Source of the DNA: DATKUC01 sp964553615
GTDB taxonomy: Bacteria > Spirochaetota > Spirochaetia > DSM-27196 > DATKUC01
Direction: 5' to 3'
Length of the DNA stretch: 64,000 nt
Assembly (NCBI GenBank): GCA_964553615.1
Contig: CAZKMA010000001.1
Location: forward strand, 1 to 64,000
Shown here piece by piece: positions 41,734-51,331 of this stretch; within the stretch, counting starts at the first letter, position 1, and each line of letters opens with the position of its first letter. The notes below the pieces were generated by a model that worked only from the letters and a program-made list of their open reading frames with translations, searched no databases and was not told the DNA's origin. A program made the position numbers and the translations under genes.

Positions 41734-42830
41734 TGAGTGATGGATCCCTCTCTCAAGATGAAATAGATGCGCTGTTGCAGGGATCAGGGGGAATGGAGTT
41801 CGATGAGCCATCCGCCCCCGGGCAGACAGCAAGCGCAGAAATATCAAACCAGGACCGCAAAGCCTTTCAGCGGCTTATTGCCCAGACTGTTGATGCGCAG
41901 GCGTCGAATTTTTCAATGCTCGTGAGTAAGGCGGTCTCGATCAAGAAGCCGTTTATTGATGTTGTCGATGCGGCATCCTTCCTGGAGGATCTGGACGACA
42001 ACCTTGTCCAGATATCCCTGAACTTCGTCGAAGGTATTTCGGGTGCCCATTCGTATATTCTGCCGGAATCCGGTGCCACCCAGATTGCCGGTTCAATGAT
42101 GGGACAGGAAGATGCGGACCTGGACGATGCAGCGCTCAATGCGCTCCAGGAAGCGTTTTCCCAGGTAAGCAGTCCACTCCTGACGTCGATCGGCGATGGT
42201 GTGGGAGCCCAAGTCCTGCCTGACGTCCCGGAGTCCGTTCACGCTGCAAAGGCACAGCTATCACTGCCATCCGGAGAGTTCGTGAAGGTTGTCTATCCAA
42301 TATCCATGGAAGGATCCGACGCCTTCGAATTGGTCGAACTGTTCGATGCAGCCACCGTTGCGGAGATCCTTGACCGTGCAGGCTTGAGAACCGAAGCCCC
42401 GCCGCGCCCCGCTCCGCAGCAGGAAGCGCCCCGACAGCAGCAGCCGGCCAACTTTGGCGGACAACCTGCGTTTGGTGGTATGCAGGGTTACGGAATGCAG
42501 CAACCCGGCGGAGCGCAGGTACAATCGGTACAGTTCCCGAATCTTCAGGGCGGAAACATGCAATCCGAACAAGGCAACATCAGTCTTCTGATGGATGTCT
42601 ACATGGAGATGACCGTTGAGCTTGGACGGACTAAGAAACTCATAAAAGAAATTCTTGGAATGGGAGAAGGCACCATTATCGAGCTCGACAAACTTGCAGG
42701 GGAACCTGTGGATATCCTCGTTAATCACAAACTCATTGCAAAGGGCGAGGTAGTGGTGATCGATGAAAACTTTGGAGTTCGAGTAACAGAGATCGTTTCC
42801 ACTATGGAAAGATTAAACAATATGACGTAA
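41733..42830 (+). CDS. fliY: Flagellar motor switch protein FliY (FliN with CheC-like domain)
   Basis: 365 residues. It repeats the CheY-docking peptide LSQDEIDALLQG at its start, then a CheC-like domain (about 35-210), a Gln/Pro/Gly-rich linker (about 220-275) and a C-terminal FliN/SpoA domain (about 285-365; YMEMTVELGRTKKLIKEILGMGEG). In the CheC-like part the phosphatase motif E-x-x-N appears as EAFS, so CheY-P phosphatase activity is doubtful. It is the only FliN-type protein in the cluster. Starts with a TAATG junction from fliM. Confidence 0.92.
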   Translation: MSDGSLSQDEIDALLQGSGGMEFDEPSAPGQTASAEISNQDRKAFQRLIAQTVDAQASNFSMLVSKAVSIKKPFIDVVDAASFLEDLDDNLVQISLNFVEGISGAHSYILPESGATQIAGSMMGQEDADLDDAALNALQEAFSQVSSPLLTSIGDGVGAQVLPDVPESVHAAKAQLSLPSGEFVKVVYPISMEGSDAFELVELFDAATVAEILDRAGLRTEAPPRPAPQQEAPRQQQPANFGGQPAFGGMQGYGMQQPGGAQVQSVQFPNLQGGNMQSEQGNISLLMDVYMEMTVELGRTKKLIKEILGMGEGTIIELDKLAGEPVDILVNHKLIAKGEVVVIDENFGVRVTEIVSTMERLNNMT

Positions 42831-42894
42831 GATGGAAGAGTAACAGGCCACGCAGGACTGCAGACCTGCAAAAGCCGGTGTTGGGAGGGGACAT

Positions 42895-43824
42895 ATCAAA
42901 AAGAAAGCCGCTATTCTCGTGGCGGGGCTCGCCGTGCTTGCAGTACTTGCCGTACTCTCGCAGGGGAAGCCGTCCGCCTCTTCGGGCAATTCGAGCAGTC
43001 AGCCAAAATCTCAGACTCAGTCGTCGGCGAAGACCGCTACTGGAGGAAATTCGTCCACACAACCGGTGAATGAGGCTTCGACTGGTACGACCCAGTCAAC
43101 CGCTGAGTCTCCCGGGAATGGGTCAATCCTGCCTACCGGAAGCGGTCAGGCTTCCGGTGTGGCAAGTGTCGAGAACGTGAACGAAAAGAATCTCACCTTC
43201 AAGAGCGGTCCTTCGCAGTCGCCCGCGACAAGTGCCGGGCCAGTTGTAGCCGCGTTCGGAATCTGGGATCTGGTTCGCATGGTTCTTATCCTCGGCATCG
43301 TGGTGGGGTTAATCTATGGAGTCTTCTATCTTCTGAAACGCGGTGCCGGCGGCCGATTACCGGAATCAAATTCGATGCGGGTTCTCGGAAACCTGCAACT
43401 TCCGGGAAACCGTACACTGCACCTTGTGGAGGCCGGGCGACAGGTGTTCCTTGTTGGCGGCGGCGAACATGGCGTTTCGCTCATCTCCGAAATAACCGAT
43501 CAGGAAAGTCTCGACGATATCCATCTCAAGTACCAGACCGCTTCACCGGGAATACGTCGAAATTTTTCCGAACTTCTATCCGGCGTGCTCGCGAGTGCCG
43601 GGCTATCCCATCGGAGCAACGCGGCAGTTTCTGCAGAAGCTGCCGCCGAGGGGACCGGAAACGGCCAGCGTCCGAGAAGTAGCGTCCAGCACGCATCAAG
43701 TTCATCCATGGCCGATGAGCCGGAGCTCTGGTCTCCGCAGAACGGCGACACGTCGAAGATAACACATGGTCCGGTCGATTTTCTGCGTCAGCAGCGGGAC
43801 CGGCTGAAGCGGCTGCAGGAATAA
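42895..43824 (+). CDS. fliO: Flagellar export protein FliO (FliZ), probable AUC start
   Basis: Bitopic export-gate assembly protein. The frame is open from 42844, but its only ordinary start codon is a GTG at 42919, which has no ribosome site and would remove the basic N-terminus. A GGGAGGGG site (42883-42890) lies four bases before ATC at 42895; starting there gives M-KKKAAILVAGLAVLAVL, a normal signal or anchor, and the setting is nearly the same as that of fliP (GGGAGGGGCAC before ATG AAA AAG). From ATC the product is 309 residues. A Ser/Gln/Thr-rich linker precedes the main membrane helix (about 125-147, LVRMVLILGIVVGLIYGVFY) and a cytoplasmic FliO domain with SMRVLGNLQLPGNRTLHLVE. Confidence 0.8.
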   Translation: MKKKAAILVAGLAVLAVLAVLSQGKPSASSGNSSSQPKSQTQSSAKTATGGNSSTQPVNEASTGTTQSTAESPGNGSILPTGSGQASGVASVENVNEKNLTFKSGPSQSPATSAGPVVAAFGIWDLVRMVLILGIVVGLIYGVFYLLKRGAGGRLPESNSMRVLGNLQLPGNRTLHLVEAGRQVFLVGGGEHGVSLISEITDQESLDDIHLKYQTASPGIRRNFSELLSGVLASAGLSHRSNAAVSAEAAAEGTGNGQRPRSSVQHASSSSMADEPELWSPQNGDTSKITHGPVDFLRQQRDRLKRLQE

Positions 43825-43857
43825 GCCGACTTTTTTATTAGCCACTGGGAGGGGCAC

Positions 43858-44670
43858 ATGAAAAAGGCAGCTGCAATTGCGATCTTGGCGGTAATGCTCG
43901 CGGGCATCGCTCCGGGATCCCTCTTTGCACAGACAACACCCAGCACTACGCAACCAGGAGCGCCCGGCGGAAACGGTCTCTCTTCAATCAACATACCCTT
44001 CGTGAATCTCCAGGTAAGACAACCTCAGAACAACAAAGAGGTGGCGTTTTCCCTGCAGCTTCTTCTTATGCTTGCGGTTTTGAGCCTTGCACCGTCGGTC
44101 ATAATTCTTATGACGTCGTTTCTGCGAATCGCCATCGTGTTCGACTTTGTAAAGCGCGCACTTTCGCTGCAGCAGGTTCCACCGAACCAGGTGCTGATGG
44201 GAATTGCACTGTTCATGACGCTGTTCATCATGTGGCCCACAGTCACCGACGTCTATGACAACGCGTACAAGCCGTTTTCGGAAGGCAAGATCGGTGTGCA
44301 GGAGGCGTACCAGCGCTTCGAGAAACCGATGCGCATCTTCATGTACCGACAGATGGCCTCGCATCCCGACAACATTGAGCTGTTCATGAACATGGCGAAG
44401 CTACCGAAGCCAAGGAATCTCGCGGATGTTCCGACCTACGTTCTGATTCCAGCATTTATTCTCAACGAGCTCACCGTAGCGTTCAAAATTGGAATTCTGC
44501 TGTTCATTCCGTTCATCGTCATAGACATGGTGGTCGCGTCTACACTGATGTCAATGGGCATGATCATGCTTCCGCCTGTCATGATCAGTCTGCCGTTCAA
44601 ACTGATACTCTTCGTACTTGTCGATGGCTGGGGGCTCATTACCCGGCAATTGGTCGCGAGTTTCTCCTAA
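43858..44670 (+). CDS. fliP: Flagellar export gate protein FliP
   Basis: 270 residues. A cleavable signal peptide (about 1-23, MKKAAAIAILAVMLAGIAPG) is followed by four membrane helices. Family signatures include LLLMLAVLSLAPSVIILMTSF and the FliP motif PPNQVLMGIALFMTLFIMWP. The C-terminal MGMIMLPPVMISLPFKLILFVLVDGW is highly conserved. It forms the export pore with FliQ and FliR. The ribosome site is GGGAGGGG. Confidence 0.96.
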   Translation: MKKAAAIAILAVMLAGIAPGSLFAQTTPSTTQPGAPGGNGLSSINIPFVNLQVRQPQNNKEVAFSLQLLLMLAVLSLAPSVIILMTSFLRIAIVFDFVKRALSLQQVPPNQVLMGIALFMTLFIMWPTVTDVYDNAYKPFSEGKIGVQEAYQRFEKPMRIFMYRQMASHPDNIELFMNMAKLPKPRNLADVPTYVLIPAFILNELTVAFKIGILLFIPFIVIDMVVASTLMSMGMIMLPPVMISLPFKLILFVLVDGWGLITRQLVASFS

Positions 44671-44712
44671 GACGGGAAGCGCGTGAGGGGCGATATTCGT
44701 GGGAGGTGATAT

Positions 44713-44982
44713 ATGGACCTTGGTACCGCTGTTCAGTTGATGCGTGCGGGTGTTATTCAGATTCTCGTTATCAGCGCCCCCATCCTGCTAATCGGGATGG
44801 TGGTTGGTTTGATTATTTCGATTTTTCAGGCGACGACTTCCATTCAGGAGCAGACGTTGACCTTTGTACCCAAGATTGTGGCGATTTTTGCGGCCCTTCT
44901 GTTTTTCGGACCGTGGATGTTTGGTTCAATGGTACAGTTCGCGCGTCATGTGTTTGACCAGATTCCGAGCATGGTCGGGTAA
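44713..44982 (+). CDS. fliQ: Flagellar export gate protein FliQ
   Basis: 89 residues with two membrane helices (about 14-38 and 54-75). The family core reads APILLIGMVVGLIISIFQATTSIQEQTLTFVPKI, of which the second half is almost invariant in FliQ. GGAGGTGATAT supports the ATG at 44713. Between fliP and fliR. Confidence 0.95.
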   Translation: MDLGTAVQLMRAGVIQILVISAPILLIGMVVGLIISIFQATTSIQEQTLTFVPKIVAIFAALLFFGPWMFGSMVQFARHVFDQIPSMVG

Positions 44983-44989
44983 CTAGGGA

Positions 44990-45805
44990 GTGACCCTCGG
45001 CACGCTCGCCTTGAACGCAGAGATCTTCTTTCTCATTTTTGCTCGAGTCATTGCGATGCTGGAGATTGCGCCACTTTTTTCCTCGGCGGGTGTTCCGCGT
45101 CTTGCGAAGGTCGGTCTTGCCATGGCGTGCGCCGCTTTGCTTCTCCCGTCGTTGCGTGCGGTGTACACGCCTCTCCCGAATACAGTGCTCGCGTACGTGC
45201 TTCTTCTCGTGGGAGAAGCACTCGTCGGCGTTATTACGTCGTTCTACCTTACAGTTATCTATGCGGCGTTCCAGGTTGCCGGAGAATTCTTCTCGCTCCA
45301 GATGGGTTTTGGTGCATCCTCGGTCTTTGATCCGCTTGCGCAGGTGGAAATCCCGATCATGGGTCAGTTCTTTAATCTCGCTGCAATGTTTGTCTTCCTT
45401 TCGGTGGGTGGTTTCCAGAAACTATTTCTGACAGGAGTAATTGGTTCCTTCCATGCAATGCGGGCAATAGACTTTGCAACCTATCACAGCGATTTTGTAT
45501 CTCTTCTCCTCGGGAGCCTGTCGCGACTTTTCGAACAGGCGCTCATTATTTCCCTGCCCATACTGGGAACGTTGTTCCTCGTTGAGGTGGTAATGGGTCT
45601 CCTTGCAAAGGCCGCCCCCCAGCTGAACCTGCTGATGCTCGGATTTCCGCTCGCAATCATCATGGCCTTTGTGATGATACTGCTGTCGCTTCCAATGATC
45701 CTGAGTTTCTTCGGGAACATCATCGATCTCGGATTCGAGGAAATCACCGGCATGTTTACCCGGATTCACGCGTCCGCGGTGGGCGCGGTCGGAGGAGGAC
45801 AATGA
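44990..45805 (+). CDS. fliR: Flagellar export gate protein FliR
   Basis: 271 residues with six membrane helices. Motifs include FARVIAMLEIAPLFSS at the start, LQMGFGASSVFDPLAQVEIPIMG in the middle, and the FliR closing region LLMLGFPLAIIMAFVMILLSLP. It begins at a GTG seven bases after fliQ with AGGGAG upstream. The stop overlaps flhB by four bases. Confidence 0.94.
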   Translation: MTLGTLALNAEIFFLIFARVIAMLEIAPLFSSAGVPRLAKVGLAMACAALLLPSLRAVYTPLPNTVLAYVLLLVGEALVGVITSFYLTVIYAAFQVAGEFFSLQMGFGASSVFDPLAQVEIPIMGQFFNLAAMFVFLSVGGFQKLFLTGVIGSFHAMRAIDFATYHSDFVSLLLGSLSRLFEQALIISLPILGTLFLVEVVMGLLAKAAPQLNLLMLGFPLAIIMAFVMILLSLPMILSFFGNIIDLGFEEITGMFTRIHASAVGAVGGGQ

Positions 45806-47019
45806 CCATGCTGATGGTGGAGCCACAGAGGTTGAGTCGGGAAGAGGACAACCTCCTGATCCGGCAACTCGCGGCCGTTCATCTGCAATGGTTTGCAGCG
45901 GAGGATGAAGGGCGGACCGAGGAACCGACCGAGCACAAGATTCAGAAGGCGCGTGAAGATGGAAAGGTCGCGAAGTCCCAGGATGTGACCCAATCGATCG
46001 TTCTCCTATTTACCGTTGTTCTGCTCGGAATTATCGGCAAGTACTTCCTGGGCACCATGGCCGATATGGTGCATTACTTTATCTCACGGGCTGCGACTGT
46101 CGATCCAACAGTGGATTTTATCCTCGGACAGGCGTTCATCTCCTATTTTATACGGTTGGTCTGGCCCATTGCCGCAGTCGCATTCGTTGCCGCCCTGCTC
46201 GGGAATTTTCTGCAGGTTGGATTTCTCTTTACGACCAAACCCATTACGCCGGACTTCAATCGGGTGGCGCCGCGAATCGGAAAATGGCTGGAGCGCTCCC
46301 TGTTCTCGACCGAAGCGGTCTATAATCTCGGGAAATCGATCGGGAAGATCATCATTATCATTGGAATTGCGGTGGTGAATATTACGGGTGCAATCGGAAA
46401 GCTCGTGACGCTGCTCATGGTTCCGTTCCTGCAAGCGGTTTCGATTATCGCGTCTCTGGCTTTTACTATTCTCCTGGAGTCGTCGATAGTGCTGCTGGTT
46501 CTCTCAGTTGTGGACTATTTCTTTCAACGACGGCAGCATATGGAGTCGTTGAAGATGAGCAAGCAGGAGGTAAAAGAAGAACGGCGGATGTATGAGGGAG
46601 ACCCGCAAGTCAAGGGCAGACTCCGAAAGAGAATGCAGGAGTTGCTCAGCCGGAACCTTGCTCAGAAGATTCCCGAAGCAGACGTGGTTGTCACCAACCC
46701 GACGCACTATGCCGTTGTTCTTGAATACAAGCGCGAGTACATGCTCGCGCCAACCGTCACGGCGAAAGGTGCGGACAACATTGCCTTGCGCATTCGTGAA
46801 TTGGCGGCAGAACATGCGGTGCCACTCATTGAAAATCGTCCCCTGGCAAGAGCGCTGTACGCCGATGTTGAAATCGGAGACGAGATTCCGGAGAAATACT
46901 ATGAAGCGGTCGTGGCAGTATTGAAACAGGTTTATCGTATGAACGGTGGTCCCGACCGAGCCTCGCGGCGGTCGGTCGGCGCAGCCGCACAACGTTCGGC
47001 CGGTCAGACGGTCGGCTGA
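45802..47019 (+). CDS. flhB: Flagellar export switch protein FlhB
   Basis: 405 residues. An N-terminal extension of about 35 residues precedes the normal FlhB start (GRTEEPTEHKIQKAREDGKVAKSQDV). Four membrane helices follow, then the cytoplasmic domain with the self-cleaving N299-P300-T301-H302. Cleavage at this site switches export from rod/hook to filament substrates. The extended start could be shorter if an internal Met is used, but the ATG at 45802 overlaps fliR in the usual coupled manner. Confidence 0.95.
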   Translation: MTMLMVEPQRLSREEDNLLIRQLAAVHLQWFAAEDEGRTEEPTEHKIQKAREDGKVAKSQDVTQSIVLLFTVVLLGIIGKYFLGTMADMVHYFISRAATVDPTVDFILGQAFISYFIRLVWPIAAVAFVAALLGNFLQVGFLFTTKPITPDFNRVAPRIGKWLERSLFSTEAVYNLGKSIGKIIIIIGIAVVNITGAIGKLVTLLMVPFLQAVSIIASLAFTILLESSIVLLVLSVVDYFFQRRQHMESLKMSKQEVKEERRMYEGDPQVKGRLRKRMQELLSRNLAQKIPEADVVVTNPTHYAVVLEYKREYMLAPTVTAKGADNIALRIRELAAEHAVPLIENRPLARALYADVEIGDEIPEKYYEAVVAVLKQVYRMNGGPDRASRRSVGAAAQRSAGQTVG

Positions 47020-47030
47020 AGGAGTAATCG

Positions 47031-49121
47031 ATGGCTGATGTACGGACTCTTTTCGGAGCCTCTTTTCTGAAACAGAAGAGCGACTTCTTCGTCGCCATTG
47101 GTGTCATAGTGGTCGTGATGATGCTCATCATTCCACTTCCGGCAGTCCTGCTGGATACGCTAATGGCATTCAACATTATACTCTCGTTGCTGACCATACT
47201 CATTGTTCTGTACACGAAACGAGCGCTCGAGTTCTCAATATTTCCTACTCTTCTTCTGGTCACCACGGTCTACGGGCTTGCACTGAATGTCTCTTCCACG
47301 CGGCTCATCCTTTCTCAGGGCAGCCATTTCGGCGGAAAGATTGTTCGTGCTTTTGCACGATTTGTCGTCGGGACCGACGGAACTCAGGGTCTGGTAATCG
47401 GATTGATCATCTTCATTATTCTGATTGCCGTTCAATTTATCGTTATTACCAAGGGTGCAACCCGCGTAGCCGAGGTTGCAGCGCGGTTCACCCTGGATGC
47501 GTTGCCGGGAAAGCAGATGGCTATAGAGGCCGAGTATAATTCCGGAGCAATTACCGAAGAAGAGGCGATGCGGCGGAAGAACGACTTGCAGCGGGAAGTC
47601 GATTTCTACGGGGCAATGGATGGTGCCTCGAAGTTTGTTTCAGGCAACGTCAAGGTCGGCATCTTCATTACCCTGGTAAACATGGTGGGAGGTATCATCG
47701 TTGGAATGACGCTCCACGGTGAGCCGTTCCAGAACGCAATAAATACCTACACCAGCCTGACCATCGGAGATGGCCTTGTTACACAGTTTCCAGCGCTTCT
47801 GGTCTCGACTGCAACCGGTCTGATCGTTACCCGGGCAATTTCCGATGGGACCTTTGGAGAGGATGTCACACAACAGTTCTCGGCCCAATCCCGGGTCTAC
47901 TGGATTGCCGCCGGGTTTCTGCTCCTCCTTGCCTTTCTACCGGGTTTCCCGTGGTATGTGCTTGTCCCCATGGCCGGATTGTTCGCCTTCCTTGCGGTCA
48001 GGCTTACGCAGAGGCAGATAGCGAAAGAACGAGCAGACGAAGAGGCAAAGTCCGGAGAGAAAACCGCTGAAGGTGCTCCAACTGAAGTCTCGCCTGTGGC
48101 ACCGCTCGATCCGATCTCTCTCGAATTGGGATACGGTCTCGTGCCCCTGGTAGACAAGGATCAGGGAGCAGAGCTGCTCGATCGGGTCACACGAATACGC
48201 CGTGAGGTTGCTCTCGACATGGGCCTCGTCGTGCCGCGCATCCGAATTATTGACAACATGCGGCTCGAACCCTCGGAGTACTGCATAAAGATACGGGGAG
48301 TGGAGGTCGGACGCGGTGTCATTCGACTCGGGCATTATCTGTCAATAAATCCTGGGGGCGAAAAGGAAGAAATTCCGGGAGAGAAGACGAAAGATCCCGC
48401 ATTCGATCTTCCGGCTCAGTGGATAACTGAGGAGTATCGGGAGCAGGCCGAACGGTCCGGATATACCGTTGTCGACGCCCCTTCAATTGTTGCCACGCAC
48501 CTGACGGAAGTCATCAAGAGGCATTCATCCGAGATTCTCGGGCGTCAGGAGGTGAAGTCGATTCTCGACACGCTGAAGAGAGACTATCCGGCCGTAGTTG
48601 AAGAGGTGCAAGGCTCGCTCTCCCTGGGAGACATCCAGAAGGTTCTTCAGGGATTGCTCAAGGAACAAGTGTCCATTCGGAACATGGTGGTCATATTGGA
48701 AACGCTTGCCGACTATGGTACAATCACCAAGGACACTGGGTATCTCATTGAGAAGGCTCGTCAGGGTCTGGCGAGGCAAATCTGTCTCCAATATGCAGAT
48801 GATGATAAGCGGCTTTCGGTAATTACCGTCAATCCGCAGCTGGAACAGAACATCATCGACTCTCGCGTCGAGACTTCCGGTGGAGTCATTCCAGCACTGA
48901 AGCCCGAAGTCCAGAGAAAGTGGATAAACGCGGTGACGAACATGGTTCGTCGAGTACAGGAGCAGGGCCTGTATCCCATTATTCTGTGCTCGGAAGCAGC
49001 GCGGCCGCTTGTCAAAGCCAGCACCGTACGCGAGATACCCGATCTGGTAATCCTTTCGGTGTCTGAAATCATACCCGATGTCCGTGTTGAAGGGGTCGGA
49101 GAAATAAAGCTCGATGGATGA
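47031..49121 (+). CDS. flhA: Flagellar export gate protein FlhA
   Basis: 696 residues of the FHIPEP family. About eight N-terminal membrane helices (up to about 330) include the FHIPEP core GTDGTQGLVIGLIIFIILIA and AARFTLDALPGKQMAIEAEY. The C-terminal cytoplasmic ring domain (about 360-696) binds export substrates and chaperones and contains the YTVVDAPSIVATHLTEVIKRH segment. GGAGTAATCG precedes the ATG, 11 bases after flhB. Confidence 0.96.
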   Translation: MADVRTLFGASFLKQKSDFFVAIGVIVVVMMLIIPLPAVLLDTLMAFNIILSLLTILIVLYTKRALEFSIFPTLLLVTTVYGLALNVSSTRLILSQGSHFGGKIVRAFARFVVGTDGTQGLVIGLIIFIILIAVQFIVITKGATRVAEVAARFTLDALPGKQMAIEAEYNSGAITEEEAMRRKNDLQREVDFYGAMDGASKFVSGNVKVGIFITLVNMVGGIIVGMTLHGEPFQNAINTYTSLTIGDGLVTQFPALLVSTATGLIVTRAISDGTFGEDVTQQFSAQSRVYWIAAGFLLLLAFLPGFPWYVLVPMAGLFAFLAVRLTQRQIAKERADEEAKSGEKTAEGAPTEVSPVAPLDPISLELGYGLVPLVDKDQGAELLDRVTRIRREVALDMGLVVPRIRIIDNMRLEPSEYCIKIRGVEVGRGVIRLGHYLSINPGGEKEEIPGEKTKDPAFDLPAQWITEEYREQAERSGYTVVDAPSIVATHLTEVIKRHSSEILGRQEVKSILDTLKRDYPAVVEEVQGSLSLGDIQKVLQGLLKEQVSIRNMVVILETLADYGTITKDTGYLIEKARQGLARQICLQYADDDKRLSVITVNPQLEQNIIDSRVETSGGVIPALKPEVQRKWINAVTNMVRRVQEQGLYPIILCSEAARPLVKASTVREIPDLVILSVSEIIPDVRVEGVGEIKLDG

Positions 49122-49132
49122 GGTAGGTGCGG

Positions 49133-50329
49133 ATGGAATACTTCGTTGAACAGGCCCCGACCCATCGCGAAGCTCTGGACAGGGTCCGGACTAAGTATGG
49201 GGAAAGCGCTCGAGTTCTGTCACACAAGACAGTACGCCTGGGTGGGTTTCTCGGGTTCTTTGCACGGGAGGGAGTAGAGGTGACGGGATATTACTCCTAC
49301 GAGCCCGTAAAGCGGAAGCCGCTGGACATTGAAGAGGAGAAAAAAAAGATCCTCAATGCGGTGAAATCCGAGAAGACCATAGATCTTGTCCTGAAAGAAA
49401 TCCAATCCATCAAGGAACAGATTACCAACGACCAGAATAGGAACGGGCAACACGTGCGGCAGGATTCTGTTCATCCGACGCTCAAACAGGTCGAGGCCCT
49501 GCTTGTTAAGAATGATTTTACACCGCAGTACACTGAGCAGATGCTTGCCCGGATGCGGTCGGAGCTTTCAGTGCAGGACCTTGAAGATCCCGCAAAGGCG
49601 CTCGATCATATGGTGGAGTGGATAGGGGAAACAATCCGCATTCACGATCCGGTACCGGAGGTGAGTCCGGAGCAGACAGTGCGTCCGAACAGCGCACCCG
49701 TTGTCTTCATACTCGTCGGCCCGACCGGCGTGGGCAAAACAACGACAATTGCCAAACTCTCAGCAATGTACGGGATAACCGGCGCTCAGAAAAGGTCGTC
49801 CCAGGTCCGAATACTTACCATCGACAACTATCGAATTGGCGCCAAGCAACAGATCGAGATTTATGGTGAGATCATGGGGATTCCCGTTGCATTTGTTGAA
49901 TCCCCGCAGGACCTGAAGAAATACCTGGATCTGTACACCGATGTCGATCTGATTTTCGTGGACACGATCGGGAAGAGCCCGAAAGATTTCTCCAAGCTCG
50001 GCGAAATGCGCGAGCTTCTGCAGCAGTGTGGTTCCGGCAGCAGCGTGCACCTGGCGCTCAGTGCCACGACCAAGAGTGGAGACGTGTACGAGATCCTTCG
50101 TCAGTTCGAACCGTTCAACTATGAGTCGGTAATCCTGACAAAGCTGGATGAGACTACGCGGATCGGGAACATAATCAGTATCTTGTCGGAAAAGCAAAAA
50201 CCGATTTCCTTCGTTACCGACGGGCAGGGAGTGCCTCAGGATATCTCCCGGGCGTCTGTTATGAAACTTCTGATGAATCTGGACGGCTTCCGCATTAACC
50301 GCGACCGGTTGGAAGCTCGGTTTGGCTAA
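49133..50329 (+). CDS. flhF: Flagellar number/placement GTPase FlhF
   Basis: 398 residues from the ATG at 49133 (GAGG nine bases upstream; a GTG two codons earlier is too near that site). Layout is the FlhF one: a B domain at the N-terminus (about 1-110), an N-helical domain, and an SRP-type GTPase G domain with P-loop LVGPTGVGKTTTIAKLSA near 190-207. TIDNYRIGAKQQIEIYGEIM and the DTIGKSPKD switch follow. FlhF fixes the site of flagellar assembly (subpolar in spirochaetes) with FlhG. Confidence 0.94.
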   Translation: MEYFVEQAPTHREALDRVRTKYGESARVLSHKTVRLGGFLGFFAREGVEVTGYYSYEPVKRKPLDIEEEKKKILNAVKSEKTIDLVLKEIQSIKEQITNDQNRNGQHVRQDSVHPTLKQVEALLVKNDFTPQYTEQMLARMRSELSVQDLEDPAKALDHMVEWIGETIRIHDPVPEVSPEQTVRPNSAPVVFILVGPTGVGKTTTIAKLSAMYGITGAQKRSSQVRILTIDNYRIGAKQQIEIYGEIMGIPVAFVESPQDLKKYLDLYTDVDLIFVDTIGKSPKDFSKLGEMRELLQQCGSGSSVHLALSATTKSGDVYEILRQFEPFNYESVILTKLDETTRIGNIISILSEKQKPISFVTDGQGVPQDISRASVMKLLMNLDGFRINRDRLEARFG

Positions 50330-50351
50330 AGATCTTGAGGCGGAGAGGGAC

Positions 50352-51257
50352 ATGGCAGATCAGGCCGAAACATTGCGGGAGATGATGAAAAAGAAGCCGG
50401 CCGGCGATGCCGCGGCGGGCGGTCGTAACGACGGGAAGGGTTCGGATGGCAACAAGACCCGAATAATAGCCATTGCAAGTGGGAAGGGCGGCGTCGGAAA
50501 GACGAATATTGCCACGAATATGGCAATCGCATATGCCCGAATCGGGAAACGCGTAATCCTGATGGACGCCGACCTGGGTCTTGCGAATGTGAACGTCGTA
50601 TTGGGGATTATCCCGAAGTACAACCTGTATCACTTGATTCGGAAGCAGAAGACGATGAGGGAGATCCTGATGGATACCAGCTACGGTATCCAGATAGTCG
50701 CCGGGGCCAGTGGTTTTGCCAAAATTGCAAACCTTTCGGAGGAAGAACGGCAAATCTTCATTCACGAATTGTCTGAACTCTCCAGCGCAGACGTCATTAT
50801 CATTGATACAAGCGCCGGTGTTTCGAACAATGTGCTTTCGTTCATAGCGGCGGCGGACGAGGCAATTATTGTGACAACTCCGGAGCCAACCGCCATTACC
50901 GACGCGTACGGGATTATCAAGATTATTGCCACCGAGATAGACAATCTGAGTCTCAATCTCAAGCTCATTGTCAATCGAGTTCGTTCAGTAACCGAGGGAA
51001 AGAAGGTAGCGGAGCGGGTAATCAATATTGCCGGACAGTTTCTGAACCTGAAGGTGGACTATCTTGGCTACGTCTATGACGATCCGGCTGTTCATCAGGC
51101 TGTTCTCCGTCAGCGTCCTTTTCTTGCCATGGATGCCAAGGGCAAGGCATCTATCTGTGTTCAGCATATGGTCGGACGTCTGGAGAAGGTGAGTGTCGGC
51201 GAAAATGGTGGAATTGGGCGATTTCTGCGGAAATTGCTCGGCAAGCAGGGAGGATAG
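50352..51257 (+). CDS. flhG: MinD-like flagellar number regulator FlhG (YlxH)
   Basis: 301 residues from the ATG at 50352, which has GGAGAGGGAC upstream; a TTG at 50322 inside flhF is less likely. MinD/ParA-type ATPase with the deviant Walker A ASGKGGVGKTNIATNMA at about 36-52, ILMDADLGLANVNVVLG (Walker A' region) and DVIIIDTSAG (Walker B). It restrains FlhF and counts flagella. The C-terminus is basic with no clear MinD-like amphipathic helix; the last stretch is GRFLRKLLGKQGG. Confidence 0.94.
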   Translation: MADQAETLREMMKKKPAGDAAAGGRNDGKGSDGNKTRIIAIASGKGGVGKTNIATNMAIAYARIGKRVILMDADLGLANVNVVLGIIPKYNLYHLIRKQKTMREILMDTSYGIQIVAGASGFAKIANLSEEERQIFIHELSELSSADVIIIDTSAGVSNNVLSFIAAADEAIIVTTPEPTAITDAYGIIKIIATEIDNLSLNLKLIVNRVRSVTEGKKVAERVINIAGQFLNLKVDYLGYVYDDPAVHQAVLRQRPFLAMDAKGKASICVQHMVGRLEKVSVGENGGIGRFLRKLLGKQGG

Positions 51258-51331
51258 CGCGAGGGGCGATTCTGTTGACGGGCATAGATATTTGGCCTAA
51301 GCTGTACGTGGGAATAGTAAACTGGGGTATT

